Source: Triparma columacea
Taxonomy: Eukaryota > Sar > Bolidophyceae > Parmales > Triparmaceae
Assembly (NCBI GenBank): GCA_030267965.1
Contig: BRYA01000253.1
Coordinates: 1-30,259 of the forward strand
DNA length: 30,259 bases
Direction: 5' to 3'
The notes under the pieces are model-generated. The model did not search any database and was not told the DNA's origin. It was given only the letters and a program-made list of their open reading frames with translations. The position numbers and the translations under genes were made by a program. Positions 1 through 11,900 of this stretch are shown piece by piece; position 1 is the stretch's first letter, and each line of letters opens with the position of its first letter.

Positions 1-70
1 TAACCCTAACCCTAACCCTAACCCTAACCCTAACCCTAACCCTAACCCTAACCCTAACCCTAACCCTAAC
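1..70. repeat. Telomeric repeat tract (CCCTAA)n
   Basis: Perfect CCCTAA hexamers fill about the first 70 bases, then decay into variants (AACACTAACC, CCATAACCC) up to about 92. The C-rich strand reads 5' to 3' at the left edge, which is the orientation of a left chromosome end with a TTAGGG-type telomere. The window therefore starts at, or very near, a natural chromosome end. Confidence 0.97.
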
Positions 71-92
71 AAACACTAACCCTAACCATAAC

Positions 93-280
93 CCTTACTT
101 CTCTTTACTTCTCTTTACTTCTCTTTACTTCTCTTTACTTCTCTTTACTTCTCTTTACTTCTCTTTACTTCTCTTTACTTCTCTTTACTTCTCTTTACTT
201 CTTTTTACTTCTCTTTACTTCTCTTTACTTCTCTCTACTTCTCTTTACTTCTCTTTACTTCTCTTTACTTCTCTTTACTA
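93..280. repeat. Subtelomeric 10-bp satellite
   Basis: About 18 head-to-tail copies of a 10-bp unit (TTACTTCTCT in one phase). Most copies are identical; visible variants are a C-to-T change near 203 and a T-to-C change near 235. The array directly abuts degenerate telomeric repeats on its left and ends at TACTACACAC on its right. The C/T bias on this strand matches the bias of the telomeric C-strand. Confidence 0.95.
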
Positions 281-771
281 CACACTAACACACTCACACA
301 TAACTCAACTTAATACTCTTCTCTTCCCTACTCTCTTCTCTCAACTCCTTTAACACACTTATACACACACTCTCTCTCTCCCTCTCACACCCACACAAAC
401 ACACACACCACTCTACCTTATACTCTTCTTTCCTCTACTTTCTTCTTTTAACTTCTCAAACACACTCTCTCCCTCCCTCTTTCTCTCTCACACACACATA
501 CCTCTACCTTATACTCTTTTCTTTCCTGCTCTCTTCTCTCAACTCCTCTAACGCACTTATACACACACTCTCTTCCTCTAACATCCACAAAAACACACAC
601 ACACCCCTCTCTCGCATGCAACAAACTTCTTTTTCATAACACACTTCTACACAGCGAAGCCTAGAACAAAGTGATGCAAAGCGCAAATAAACTAACAGTT
701 TCCTACATACAACATTTCTCTAGTTTACCTCCACAGCTAGAAAGAATTTCCTTCCCTTTGCCACCATTCCC
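281..771. repeat. CT/CA-rich subtelomeric low-complexity region
   Basis: Nearly free of G on the + strand down to about 610. It contains imperfect copies of a roughly 100-bp block: TATACTCTT followed by CTCTCTTCTCTCAACTCC occurs near 312-348 and again near 510-546 (offset 198), with a more degenerate copy starting near 411. Short CA dinucleotide runs lie between. No convincing gene is present; the sequence becomes ordinary only near 620-770, probably the 3' UTR and flank of the leftward kinase gene. Confidence 0.8.
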
Positions 772-3700
772 TTAACCTTCATACTTGAGTCCAGCCAAAA
801 GCATTGTCATCCCAGAACCACTGCTTTCATTCTCATCCTCGTCACTTTCCTTTTCCTTGTCTTCTTCGGACTTAGTTTTCACCTCTTCTACCTTGAATGA
901 AACTTTACTTTGTTTCACCTCCAATGGCTCTGGCATTATGCCATCATTTAAGAGTCCATCTAGAAAGCTTGGCTTTATCCCCACCCCAACTGCTTCTGTG
1001 GCTGCTCTTTTCAGTGGCTTTGCAGCCACCAATTTGTTCTTGTGGACAGGCTCAACAGTCTGAGGCTTGTCTTCCTTCTCACTCTGCTTCTTCAGCAAAC
1101 CCTTCATATTCTTTGTCTCGATGCCAAGCTTCATAAGCTTTATCTGGAAAAACTTTATCATTTCCTTGAATGATGGTCTCTCCTCAGGTTCTCTAACCCA
1201 ACACTTCCTCATGATATCAGCAAGATCTTCATCCTCTGCCTCCACCAACTTCAAATCAGGTCTCCATCCGTTCCCTACCCTATTCATCACAACCATTGGT
1301 CCCCATCCTTTCCTGAAGGCCTTCTTTATTTCTCCATCATAAAAGATTTCCAACAGCAGCATACCATAGGAGTAAACATCTACCTCTTTTGAGTACATCC
1401 TGTCAACATCATCAGAACTGAACACTTCTGGGGCCATGAAATAGGGTGTCCCAACAGTTGTCATTGTTTTCTCATCATCCCCTTCGCTCCCTAAATGCCT
1501 GCTCTCTCCAAAATCAGTAATCTTTGCGGTGAGATCATTGCTAATCAACACATTTGCACACTTCAGATCTCTGTGTACAATTGGAGGGTTCTTCCCATGA
1601 AGGAAAGCACATCCCTTGCAGATTTCTAGCGCCCAGGCCATCTTGAGTCCCACTCCCTTAACTAAAAGCAAAGACAGAGCTGCATCTCCTTGTGTGGTTG
1701 ATGCTGAAAGTAAATCCCTAGCCTCACGTACAGCTTTTGTGTCACTCCAACTCACCAGTCCATGCTTCTTGTACTTCTTTTGAAAGTCATCAAGACCTCC
1801 ATTCTTACACAGCTCAAACATGATGCCGTGGTCTTTCAGCTCCCACACAACACCAAGGCATTGAGCGATGTTGGGATGTCTCAGAGTTCCAATGAGCTTT
1901 AGCTCAAGGAAGAACCTCTCCAGAGTTTCTTGTGAGAGTGATGACGGAAGGATCTCCTTGTAAGCACATTTTGTCCCGTGGTAGTCTGCAACCAGCACAT
2001 TTCCAAATGCTCCTTTGCCAAGAGAGAGGCGATCTCCATTGTCATCTCTCTCAAACTCCAGCTCAAAGCTGTCAACCAGCAGAGAAGGCTCAATGTTATT
2101 TCTTGACATGTTACTAGCAGCTTCTCCACTGCTAATCTTGAAGGATTCAATCTCCTTGCTCTTGTCAAAGTCCTTTCTAAGATCTGAGACTTGTGCAAGA
2201 AAGTTTGAAGCAAACATGTTGACAAATGAGGTTGGGACGTAGCCCTTTGGTTGGAAGGGGGGGGGGTTGGGATTGGGATTAGTTGGTGTTGAATATATTG
2301 TCGCTGTGACCTTCCCATTTAAATCCCTTTACACTCTCCCCCCACATTCCTCATTCCGTCCACTCCTCACCTTCATGTCAACCTTTGCAGTAAACGTAAG
2401 TCTTGTCTGAGGCACATCTCCTATTGCGTCTGTTGGCTCGTACACATAGGTTGTCTGTATTTCAATCAAGACATTACCTTTCTTGACAGGGTACTTCTTC
2501 TTCATGGCCTCAGAATCCAAATTGCTGATTATCATACTGCCATCTTCCTGCTTCTTCCAAGTCAATATGTTCCTTGCATCTCTAGCGGCCATCCCAGGGA
2601 TTCCCATATTTCTTGAAGTGACGTAGTAGAGGGTGTGGGGGTTGACATGCTCAACCTTCAAGTGTGTTACTCCTTTGATCTTTGCTTGTCGTAGGCGTGT
2701 CCTACTATCAAGATGAACTATAGCCCAGGCTGCACCTTCCTCAGCAGTTGTGTCTAGAGTGGTTGAAGCAACAAGTGTTGCCACAGCCTCTCCTTCTAAG
2801 TAGAACATCTTCATGTCAACTCTTTCGTCAGGGCTCTTTATGTTCTTTGCCGTGGTTTCAATTTCCTTGCACCTCAAATGCAATTCAAAGCCCTTTTCGA
2901 TTTGCTTCTCCTCTTCAGGTGTATAAGTTTGAACCTGGTTCTTCATTTTGTTTGCCGTCTTTGCAATTGTTATCTTGTCGTATTGACTGTCACTCAGGAG
3001 ACCTTCTAATGGAACAACAACTGCAAGTTTACTGAATGCACTTGGAATGCCCTCTTTTGAAACAGCTGGGTGCTTGTTGAAACAAAAGTAGGTGGAGAAA
3101 AGGGCTATAACCAAAACAGCTGCTGCAAGGCCAGCCAAAAGAGTGGTGTTGCTGTCAGATTTGTCTTCATTTGCGTCAATCGCCATAGATGCAGTTTCAT
3201 TGCAGTGAATTCCAGCAAACCCAGAGATACACTGGGTGCAGGTGCAGTTGCCTGTTGTGCCTCCAATTGTTCCACCATTGGTACAGTAGAAGTTCCCATC
3301 TCCCCCCACATCAGGTGGGTTCAAAGTTGCTTTACAGTCAGAAGGAGTCTCGCAGTGAAAACCTTCAAACCCAGGGCTACACGTACAGGTGCAAGATTCT
3401 GCAAACCCACTGACTGTCCCCTCATTGATGCAGTAGAAGTTTCCTTGGTTTTCAAGAGACCCGTCATCAGCAGGATTAGAGGTTGCATGACAAGTACGGG
3501 TAGCGCAGTTTGGGCCATCAAATCCTTCATTGCAGGAAGTGCAGGTGCATTGTCCTGCAATTCCTCCTACAGTTCCTCCATTTATGCAGAAGAAGTTCCC
3601 GTCATTCTCCAGTGAACCGTCATCAGAAGGATCAGCACTAGCTACACAGTTAAGGAAACACCAGGGAGCATCACCAGTGTAACCTTCTGCGCAGGTTTCA

Positions 3701-6700
3701 CAGTGTGGACCGCCAACACCATCATAGCAGGAAGTGCACGTGCAAGAACCAGCAGATCCACCTATTGTTCCTCCATTTATGCAGTAGAAGTTCCCATCAC
3801 TCTCCAGAGAACCGTCATCAGAAGGATTGGCGCTAGCTACACAATCAAGGAAACACCAGGGGGCATCACCAGTGTAACCTTCTGCGCAGGTTTCACAGTG
3901 TGGACCACCAACATTGTCATAGCAAGAAGTGCACGTACAAGACCCAAGCGTTCCGCCAACCTGCCCTCCATTGATGCAGTAAAACTTTCCATCTGTTCCA
4001 TCGTCTGTTGGTTCTGAGGTTGCTTGGCAACTCTCGGCTATCTCACAGTGTGAACCACTGTAGTAAGTGTCACATAAAGTGCAGGTGCAAAATGAGGCAA
4101 CCTCACTCCATCTACCCCCAATTTCCCCACCGTTAACGCAGTAGAAGTTCCCGTCGGAGCCATCATCAGAGGGGGAGCTACTGGCAACACAGGGATCACC
4201 ATGGCAGCCAGAGTACGAGTATTTATTGCCTTCGACGTCGCCGTAACCGCCGGTGTCCAAAGCAGACCCTGTGGTAGGAAAAAGGTAGGATTAGTGCACC
4301 GGGTAACGTAAAATAAGTTTGGGCTAGCAATGATTCTGCAGACTACCACGATCTTAAATCTCATCTTACCTTGGATTGGAGTATTGGAGGAGTAGGGAGA
4401 AGGGCACGTATTGTGGATGGTGATGGTTCCAGTATACCTGTAAATATCATCACCATTTCCTGAGTCTGCTGTGTTTTCATTAAAGCTCGTTCCGTAAACA
4501 TTGACAGTAGTTCCAACACTAAGAACATAAATTGCCCCACCTCCCCAATCACTACTTGTAGCTCTATTACTGGAGAAAATACAGAGCTTCAAGTCCACAA
4601 TGGCACCATCTTGAATGGCAATCCCTCCACCAACATCACGATACCCCTTGTCGAAGGTGAGAGCTCGGAGAATTAGTGTACCACTCCCAGTTCCTTCCAC
4701 CCTCATCCCTCTTCTTGCATTCTCTCCATCCAACACACAGCTTGCGTTGTCCTCCACACACTTGACCTCTCCATTCAAGTCTTCTGTCCACAGCATGCTA
4801 TAACTACCTGCACAAGTCCCCTCTGAGCATTTATATGGCCCAACAGCTAAAATTGCAGTGAAACCATTCGCCATGATGGAGTTGCCAGCACTATTATAAT
4901 TGCTTACTGTATTGAACAAGCTGCCCATATTGGTGACACTCAAAGGAGTGCACCCAGAGTATGAGAAAGAAGAGCCAATTATACTGCCGCTAACATCCAG
5001 AGCAAACCCTGATGAGAAGAATTGGATGGAAGGTGAGATGTTGGTTGAAAAAATAACAAAGCCACACGGCACTTACCTTGGATTGGAGTAATATCTTCAT
5101 AGGGGGAAGGGCATGTGTCATGAATGGTAAACAGACCTGGTAGGGTTCCATCGTTTTGAATGTCTTTGCCATTAGAGACTGCGGTGTTGTCATTGAATTG
5201 TGTTCCATAGACATTGACAGTGCCACTATTCCAAACATAAATTGCTCCTCCTCCATAGTCTGTTGTAGCTCCACAGTTGGAGAAAACACACAGCTTAATG
5301 TCAACTAGTGCATTCCCATATACATAAATTCCTCCGCCGTAACTAGAGATGCCGTTAAGAAAGCTGAGTGCTCTAATGGTAAGAATTTGATTGGTGCCTT
5401 CTCCGAGGACCTGCAGAATCCTTTGGTGTTCTCCGTCCAAAATGCAGCTGGAAGTGTCCTCCACACACCGAAGCTCTCCAGATAAGTCTGTGTACAGCAT
5501 GTTGCCGTCTCCATACTCATCAACTCTGCCCTCGCTTCTTGCACAAGTACCCTGTGAACATTTGTATGTTCCTGCAACAACTACGGCTGCGTCACCGTGA
5601 TTCATTGGGGAGTTGCCAGGCATTATACCATAGTGGTTTTCATGACCATATTCACCGTTGCTGAATGAATTATATAGTTCATTCATGTCAGTGATACTGA
5701 ACTCCTCAAGAATCCTCCCTCTCACCGCAAAGCCTCCCTCGCTTCCTTCCCATCCCCTTTCTGCGCCCAATTCACCGACAGCCGGAGGTGCTACCTCATC
5801 CTGGCTGTTGATGTGGTCTGCCTGCACATTTAGACTGCCCAGAATGCAGATGAGGATTAAGAGCCTTGCAAGCGTCGCACAGCCGCGCATAATGCTTCCT
5901 ACGTGCTTCAATATCATGCCAATGGATCTCTTTGGCGATGTCCTTGAAGACCTGGACACAACTGCAGAACTGCTCTCCCTTATCTCGATGTAACCCAACT
6001 TGGAAACCACCACGGCATCCACCGGGCATTGAATGAGTGACAAAGAGGCGCTAGTATCATACTCTTCCGACACAGCACCGCTGGGACTGACAATTCCGTC
6101 AGAAATGGTGGACATCTTTGGTCCAAGTGGCTTGTCCGTGGAGGCCGCAGCGCTGATGCTGACACCTCTCGTTCCGCCCCCACCTTTCTGGGATGAATTC
6201 GTGATCATGATCCCCGCCCTTTTGGCCACAGACCTTCCAGTCGGCTCAATCTTAGATCCTATCTTCAGAGGGGCGCAACCGCCCACCCTGACAAAAAGGC
6301 AGGAAATCAATCCCACTGCGCAAAGAAGGCAGCTTATGATTGTGGTAGTACTCGTACATAACGAGATGATCTCATCCATGTCGAGCCCGTCGCGCAAATT
6401 GGAGTAAAGGGCGATGTCCCTTCGTTGGAAAGTACCACTGTGGTGTGCCTCTTCCCCTGAGCACTCAACGTTGCAGACGTCGTAGTTCCCGTCGTTGTTG
6501 CCGCTGCAGACATGAGATGTCCCGCGCCGAAAGGATTGTGCGTTCTCCGTTAGCGTCGATGCTGACTGTGTCGATGGCGATGCTCTTCTCTTTGAGCATC
6601 GAGAAACTAATCTTGACTCTTCACCTACTTTAAAGTTCGGGTGTAAAATCCGTGCAGTGCTCGTCTCACGTTCGTCGGTCGTCGTAGAGTTGCTCCTTTT

Positions 6701-8557
6701 AGTCCTATCCGCTACGCGACCGTCGATGAGGATTATCGGTCGTTCCGGAATAGGGGGCATGATGACTGCTGCCTCTAACTTGGCCAAGTTAAGCTTTGAA
6801 AGTAGCTCGTCGCCGGTCGTGCGTTTAGCGGGCCGCAGAGTAGCCGGTGGCCTGGGGGTTCTAATATCATCCTCATTCGTGACCAGACCGCCAATGGAAG
6901 CATCGAAAATGCTCAAGATGAATATTTCGATGCCAGGTTGAGGTTGGAAGCCAGAATTTTCTGCCTCCGTTTCTGAGGCTGTGAAGGGTGCGCCTTCTAA
7001 GATCCCGTCCTTTCCGCTATTAATAAGCTCGTCGGGCTTGCACTGTAGCTCACGTGCCGTCAGTGCCCTCGATTCCTTGTCATTCTTCTCTTGATCTGTG
7101 GGGAGAAAAGCAAGGAGCGAAGCAAATCACGATTTGTTTGTATTAGTTTGCGTTACAGTCGCACCGGGACGGCAGCAGTGTATTTTTGAGGAAGACATCG
7201 GGGTGATCTGGCCTTGCTCCGTCTGGTTGTCTTTATTCATGACGCAATCAAACTTCTCCTCCATGCTTACCTTCATAAACGAGAATAATCCGCTCATTCT
7301 GGCCATACTTTACAATTTCGTTGTCGAGTAGTGTCAACTCGTTGTCAAGCAGGAGCTCGCCCATCCTCCTTGCGAGGACGGCGTCGTAGGCATCGCTTTT
7401 TGATAATGCTGCCTTAAAGGCCTTAACGTCCTTGACAATTGTTTCTGATGAGCGAAGCGAAATGAGTTGGATTTGAGGGTTAGCGTCCAATGAATAGCTT
7501 TTTCGACAGTTGCACAGGGGTCTTGAATAGCGCTGGATGATCTCCTTTACCTCCTGCGTACTCACCTTGTCCTTCCCCTTCACCGGCCCTTTTCCCAAAC
7601 ACGTTTTCTCGGTGCTCGTTGCCCACAGCAGCACCGACGGCGACACCAGGAGCTGCAAGTCGTTCCTGCAGACATGGCGAACGGGGAATAGAGCTCGAGC
7701 GAAGACACCCCGTCACCTCAAAGCCTGGCAGCGCTTTGTACTCAGGTCTTAAACCCACGCAACCTCCGTCCTCGATCCTCAGCTGCAAGGGGGGGGTCAC
7801 TTGAATGAGTGCAGTATCCCCAAGCAAAGCAGAGACTAGCTGTGGTCCGTGAACCATTCCAAGCCTTGAAGCGCTCACTCGTAAAGCCTGGTCGACACTG
7901 AGCTCATTAAAAGCCCTGCTCTTGTCCAAGCAGGTGTCCCCCTCCTCATGACGCGCTACAAGTTTGGGTGCAGTGAGGGGCCCCCACTCTTGCTTCGCAG
8001 TCTCAATTTTGTGCTGCAACCACTCGTAGGAGTCAGTCGGAGCAGCAGCAGCGTTGAGTTCCGCCTGATCCTCGTTGAGAACGCTGTAGAGAGGAAGATT
8101 GTTCTTCGCGTCAGATATGCCGGGTCGGACGCACATGCTACAGTAGTTCTTGACCTTATCATGCTCGGAGAGACGGGGGCTGATGCGAGCATCGGTTCCA
8201 GCATCCTTGTCCTGCTCAAGGCAAGGTTGAGCGTCAAAGACGGTGAAGCTGTTTGCCCAAGTCCGAAGGGCTGAATAAGAGGATGCGAAGGTTGGCATGA
8301 GGATGATTAGATTGCGTGAATGCACCAGTGTTAGAATCTAGTTTGTATCCCCCTTATCGAAACAGTCCCCTCTCCTCTCTCTTTTGTACACTCTTCTTAC
8401 CTTCCCTGACATGAACCTGTCCAAGAAGTGTGCCTGTAGTGAAGAGGCTCCGGCCGACGAAGACGACGAGGGAGAGGAACAACACACACCCTCTAACCCA
8501 TGTCCTAATCCTTCCCCCGAACTCCCCAGGCTTTGGGGAGGTAGTACCTTTGGCCAT
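772..8557 (-). CDS. Receptor-like kinase: beta-helix, EGF, START-like and TKL kinase domains
   Basis: Seven exons (high to low): 8557-8401, 8270-7566, 7444-7271, 7095-5077, 5008-4370, 4268-2371, 2244-772; about 2354 aa. Every junction has GT-AG ends and compatible phase. Order: hydrophobic anchor about residues 23-47; unrecognised region; membrane segment about 588-614; signal-peptide-like stretch from Met748; two beta-helix (PbH1-like) modules about 815-1231 with repeated GGGxxxY motifs; six EGF-like repeats about 1258-1588; membrane segment about 1607-1628; START-like domain about 1660-1875 (RD, edGS and KGYVPTSFVN signatures; the last is completed only by the final splice); TKL kinase about 1935-2235 with LGKGAFGNV, Lys in AYKEI, HRDLKCAN, DFGESR and APE, so it should be catalytically active; then a Lys/Glu-rich tail. 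Inference: a surface receptor that binds glycans or proteins outside and perhaps lipid inside. The N-terminal third is less certain and could belong to a separate gene. Confidence 0.72.
3460..4050 (-). repeat. Tandem 195-bp repeats encoding EGF-like units
   Basis: Within the EGF region of the receptor gene, two adjacent units (roughly 3652-3846 and 3847-4041 on the + strand) are nearly identical over most of their length at an offset of 195 bp, i.e. 65 codons. Both encode the same YDxVGGPHCETCAEGYTGDA segment. The other EGF units in this exon are more diverged. The pair looks like a recent duplication of one ectodomain module. Confidence 0.8.
5888..5890 (-). other. Alternative start: ATG preceding a signal-peptide-like stretch inside the receptor gene
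   Basis: The ATG at 5890 opens MRGCATLARLLILICILG and continues to NVQA, a textbook secretory signal: short basic N-terminus, hydrophobic core and a small-residue cleavage site. It lies in the middle of the 2.0-kb exon 7095-5077. If this is the real start, the receptor kinase would be about 1607 aa of ordinary type I topology. The frame upstream is open with no stop, so the sequence alone does not decide between a long fused protein and a shorter receptor with an upstream coding unit. Confidence 0.4.
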
Positions 8558-8941
8558 TAGTATGAAGCTGGATATACCTCGACACTATAAGGTGTACGGT
8601 GAAGTTATGTGTCGTCGTAGTGAGAAAATTGGTTGGGGGAGGGAGGTAGGAGGTGAATCAAATGAAGTGGATTCGGATCCGGTTGAGCTTGAACCGGTTT
8701 CCTTCTTCATTCGGACTTCAGAAATTTGCTCCTTGCCATTCCTTCTTCATTAAAATATCTCCTTTTTTTGTCCAGTATTTGTAATCTGCTCCTTTATTTG
8801 TACATTACCGTCGTGAGGTGTACCATAAGTAGCATTATATAACACTGTAAACGATAAATAGTGATATTAGAAAGAAATCTGTACCCTCCAACAACATCGC
8901 CCTCGACCACTCCCTCTACACTTCCTTGATACTCGACAGTC
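8558..8941. promoter_or_regulatory. Shared intergenic region between divergent genes
   Basis: 384 bp separate the start codons of the leftward receptor gene and the rightward DEAH helicase, so both promoters must lie here or overlap the 5' ends. An 11-bp motif CCTTCTTCATT occurs twice, near 8701 and 8741. An AT-rich stretch (about 8750-8880, including ATTATATAAC) precedes the helicase start. No canonical element was identified with confidence. Confidence 0.5.
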
Positions 8942-11900
8942 ATGGGACGGAAACAGAAGAAAATTAAGAACTATAACAAGATATCACAACGACAGGACTC
9001 AATTCTAGAAAGGAGATTAGATGAAGATGATAAACTATTGGATGTTGAGGAGAATAAGGCTCTTTTAGCACAGGATGATGATACTATGGATGATACAATG
9101 GATGAACAGACTAAGGAGAAGTCATCGTCGAAGTCATCATCATCCCCTAAGACATCTGCAGACATGTCTAATATACTATCAGAAGAATTAAAAGAAGAAT
9201 TAAAAGGTGCAGACATCCTACTACCATCAGCTAGACCTAAGAAGAACAACACAGACAGCAAGGTAGAGCTTACGCAGGATGAGATAAGAGCAGCTAAGAA
9301 GGAGAAGAAGAGATTGAAAAGGAAGGTGAGAAGAGGATTAGCAAACAGGACAGGAGGATTAGCTCCGCTCCGAGCACTTACTTCAAATTCTACTTCTAAT
9401 TCTATTTCGAAATACACTCACACTAATTCACCCACCTTCTTCCTCCCCCCCCCCCCAGCTTGTCCAGCTTTCAAATCGTCGTGATACCAAGTCTAAACGT
9501 GCCTCAATATTCGCAACCCTATCCGAGCACTCAATATCAGACGCGGAGTTCCGTTTGATGTCCAAATCCTCCTCGCTCGGTAAACGGGTATCTAAGAGGG
9601 AGAGGTTAAGCTTCTTGAGGGAGAAGGAGAGGCAGGGTTTCAAGCTTACCGAGGAGGAGGAGGGTGAACTATACGTCCAAATAAACGTCTCAAGAAGCAA
9701 GGAGGAGGGGGAGGATGATGACGCTGCAGTCGACGACGACCTAGAGGCGGCGAAGGAGTGGGAGACGAGGGGGGCTGAGGAGGACGAGAAGATGAGACAG
9801 TACGCAATGAGGGTCATGGGAGGGGGGGAGGGGGACGGGGGGTATAAGGGGAAGCCAAAGGGGAGGGTTAGCAAGAAGGATAGGAAGGAAAGAAGGAAGA
9901 GGAAGGGAATTGAGAAAAAGGAGGGGGAGAAGGATGTTGAAGAGGTTAACGAGGAGGGGGGGGAGAAGGAGGAGATGGAGTGCACGAAGGAGGGGTTGAA
10001 GGAGGGCGCTCAGACAGGGAATGAAACAAGCAAACCTCAACCGCTCCCAGCCAGCGGGAGCGACTTCGCGAGCATGATGATGGCGCAGATATCAGCACTA
10101 AAGAGCAAGTCCATATCAGACGCACCCACCCACGACGCTAGGCGCGAGAGGGAGAAGAGGGTCATCGAAGGGAAGGAAGAGGAGAGAATCAGGGAACTGG
10201 AGAGGAACAAAAAGAAGGGGTATAAGGTGGAGAATGAAGTCGAACTTGTCACACCGTACACTAGCGGGGTTAAGAGCGAGGTTGGGAAGGTGAGGATGAA
10301 GATGGAAATATTAAAAAGAGGGGGGGAGGGGGGGGGAATAAACAAAGGGGGGTATAGCGTGCGCTCTTAACACCAACCTCATCCCTTTCCCTCACCCCTC
10401 CCTCCCTCCCTATAGGCTACCTCTTCAAACCTCGTCGTGATTGACCGTCCGTCCGACGTCAGGTCTAGCAGGCTAAAGTTACCCGTCGTCGCCATGGAGA
10501 CCGAGATAGTCGAAGCCGTCCGTAAAAACGACGTCGTGATCCTCTGCGGTGAGACCGGGAGCGGAAAGTCTACCCAGGTACCCCAGTTCCTCCTCGAGGT
10601 ATACGGGAAGGGGGAAGGGATCATAGGGGTCACGCAACCGAGGAGGGTAGCGGCGGTTAGCACGGGGATGAGGGTCGCGTACGAGTGCGGGGTTGGGGAC
10701 GGGTACGGGACGAAGGGGAGGGACAACTTGGTAGGGTGGCAGACCAGGTACGAGAAGGCTGGAATCGGGCCCAGCACGAGAGTCAAGTTCATGACTGACG
10801 GCATCCTACTAGCTGAGATCAAGGAGGACCTGCTGCTAAGGAAGTACAAGGTGGTCGTACTGGACGAGGCGCACGAGAGGAGCATGAACACGGACGTGCT
10901 TCTGGGACTGTTGGACGGAGCCGTCAGACTTAGACAAGAGGCGGGGATACCAAACCTCAAGGTGATAATCATGTCAGCCACCCTCCGGGTCTCTGATTTT
11001 ACCAGCAACCCCTCCCTCTTCTCGTCGCTCCCCAAGGTCCCCGTCATAAAGGTCCCGGGGAGGACGCACCCTGTGACCCTGCACCACTCCAAGCACACGG
11101 AGTTGGAGGACTACGTTGGGGAGGCTGTCAAGAAGGCCTGCAGGATTCATAGGACGCTTCCCGATGGTGGGATCCTCATTTTCCTGACTGGTAAGGACGA
11201 GATTGTGAAGGCCGTCAAGAAGATCGATCGGGCGCTGAACGGTGACAAGCGTCGAAGAGAGGTGAAGAGGCCCGAGCAGGACGAGGCCGACTCGAAGACT
11301 GCGACTTCCAACAAGCTCCTACTCAGGGATAAGGACGACGAGGAGGAGGACGCCAACGCGTACGAGGGGGAGGAATCAGGCGACTCAGACTCCGATGAAG
11401 ACGAGGCCTACGCCCCCTCATCCCAGCCAGCCCTGGTCCTGCCCCTCTACTCGATGCTCTCGGGCAAGTCCCAGGCCCTGGTCTTCAAGCCCCCGCCACC
11501 GAACACGCGGCTCATCGTAGTCTCGACGAACGTGGCTGAGACGTCGGTCACCATACCGGGGATCACGTACGTCGTGGACTCGGGGAGGGAGAAGAAACGG
11601 TCCAATGACGTTAATACTGGCATCGCCCGTTACGACGTCTCGTGGATAAGTAAGGCCGCAGCCGATCAAAGGGCTGGTCGCGCCGGTAGGACCGGCCCCG
11701 GGCACTGCTACAGGCTGTACTCCTCCTCCGTGTACGACCGGCAGTTCGAGCAGTTCGCGGTCCCGGAAATGCTGGCGAGGCCGATCGAGGACGTGGTACT
11801 GGCGATGAAGGCGATGGGCATCAAGCACATTGCCAACTTCCCGTTCCCCAGCGCGCCGGATAGAAGCCAGATCAGGCAGGCGTGCAAGATGCTGCTCAAC

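Noticed and set aside
93..280. CRISPR-like regular repeat
   Set aside because: No spacers; a simple head-to-tail satellite in a eukaryotic subtelomere.
504..686. 60-aa leftward ORF in the subtelomere
   Set aside because: Falls in low-complexity CT/CA repeats and has repetitive composition.
8430..8753. 107-aa rightward ORF over the divergent promoter
   Set aside because: Overlaps the first exon of the leftward receptor gene and has no support on its own.
10330..10415. Donor GG|GTATAG at about 10351 for helicase exon 2
   Set aside because: Its phase leads to a stop in exon 3; the GTGAGG donor after 10289 is in phase and matches the family.
10379..11098. 239-aa leftward ORF opposite the helicase
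   Set aside because: It lies antisense to conserved DEAH motifs and is a by-product of GC-rich codons; no domain or start context supports it.
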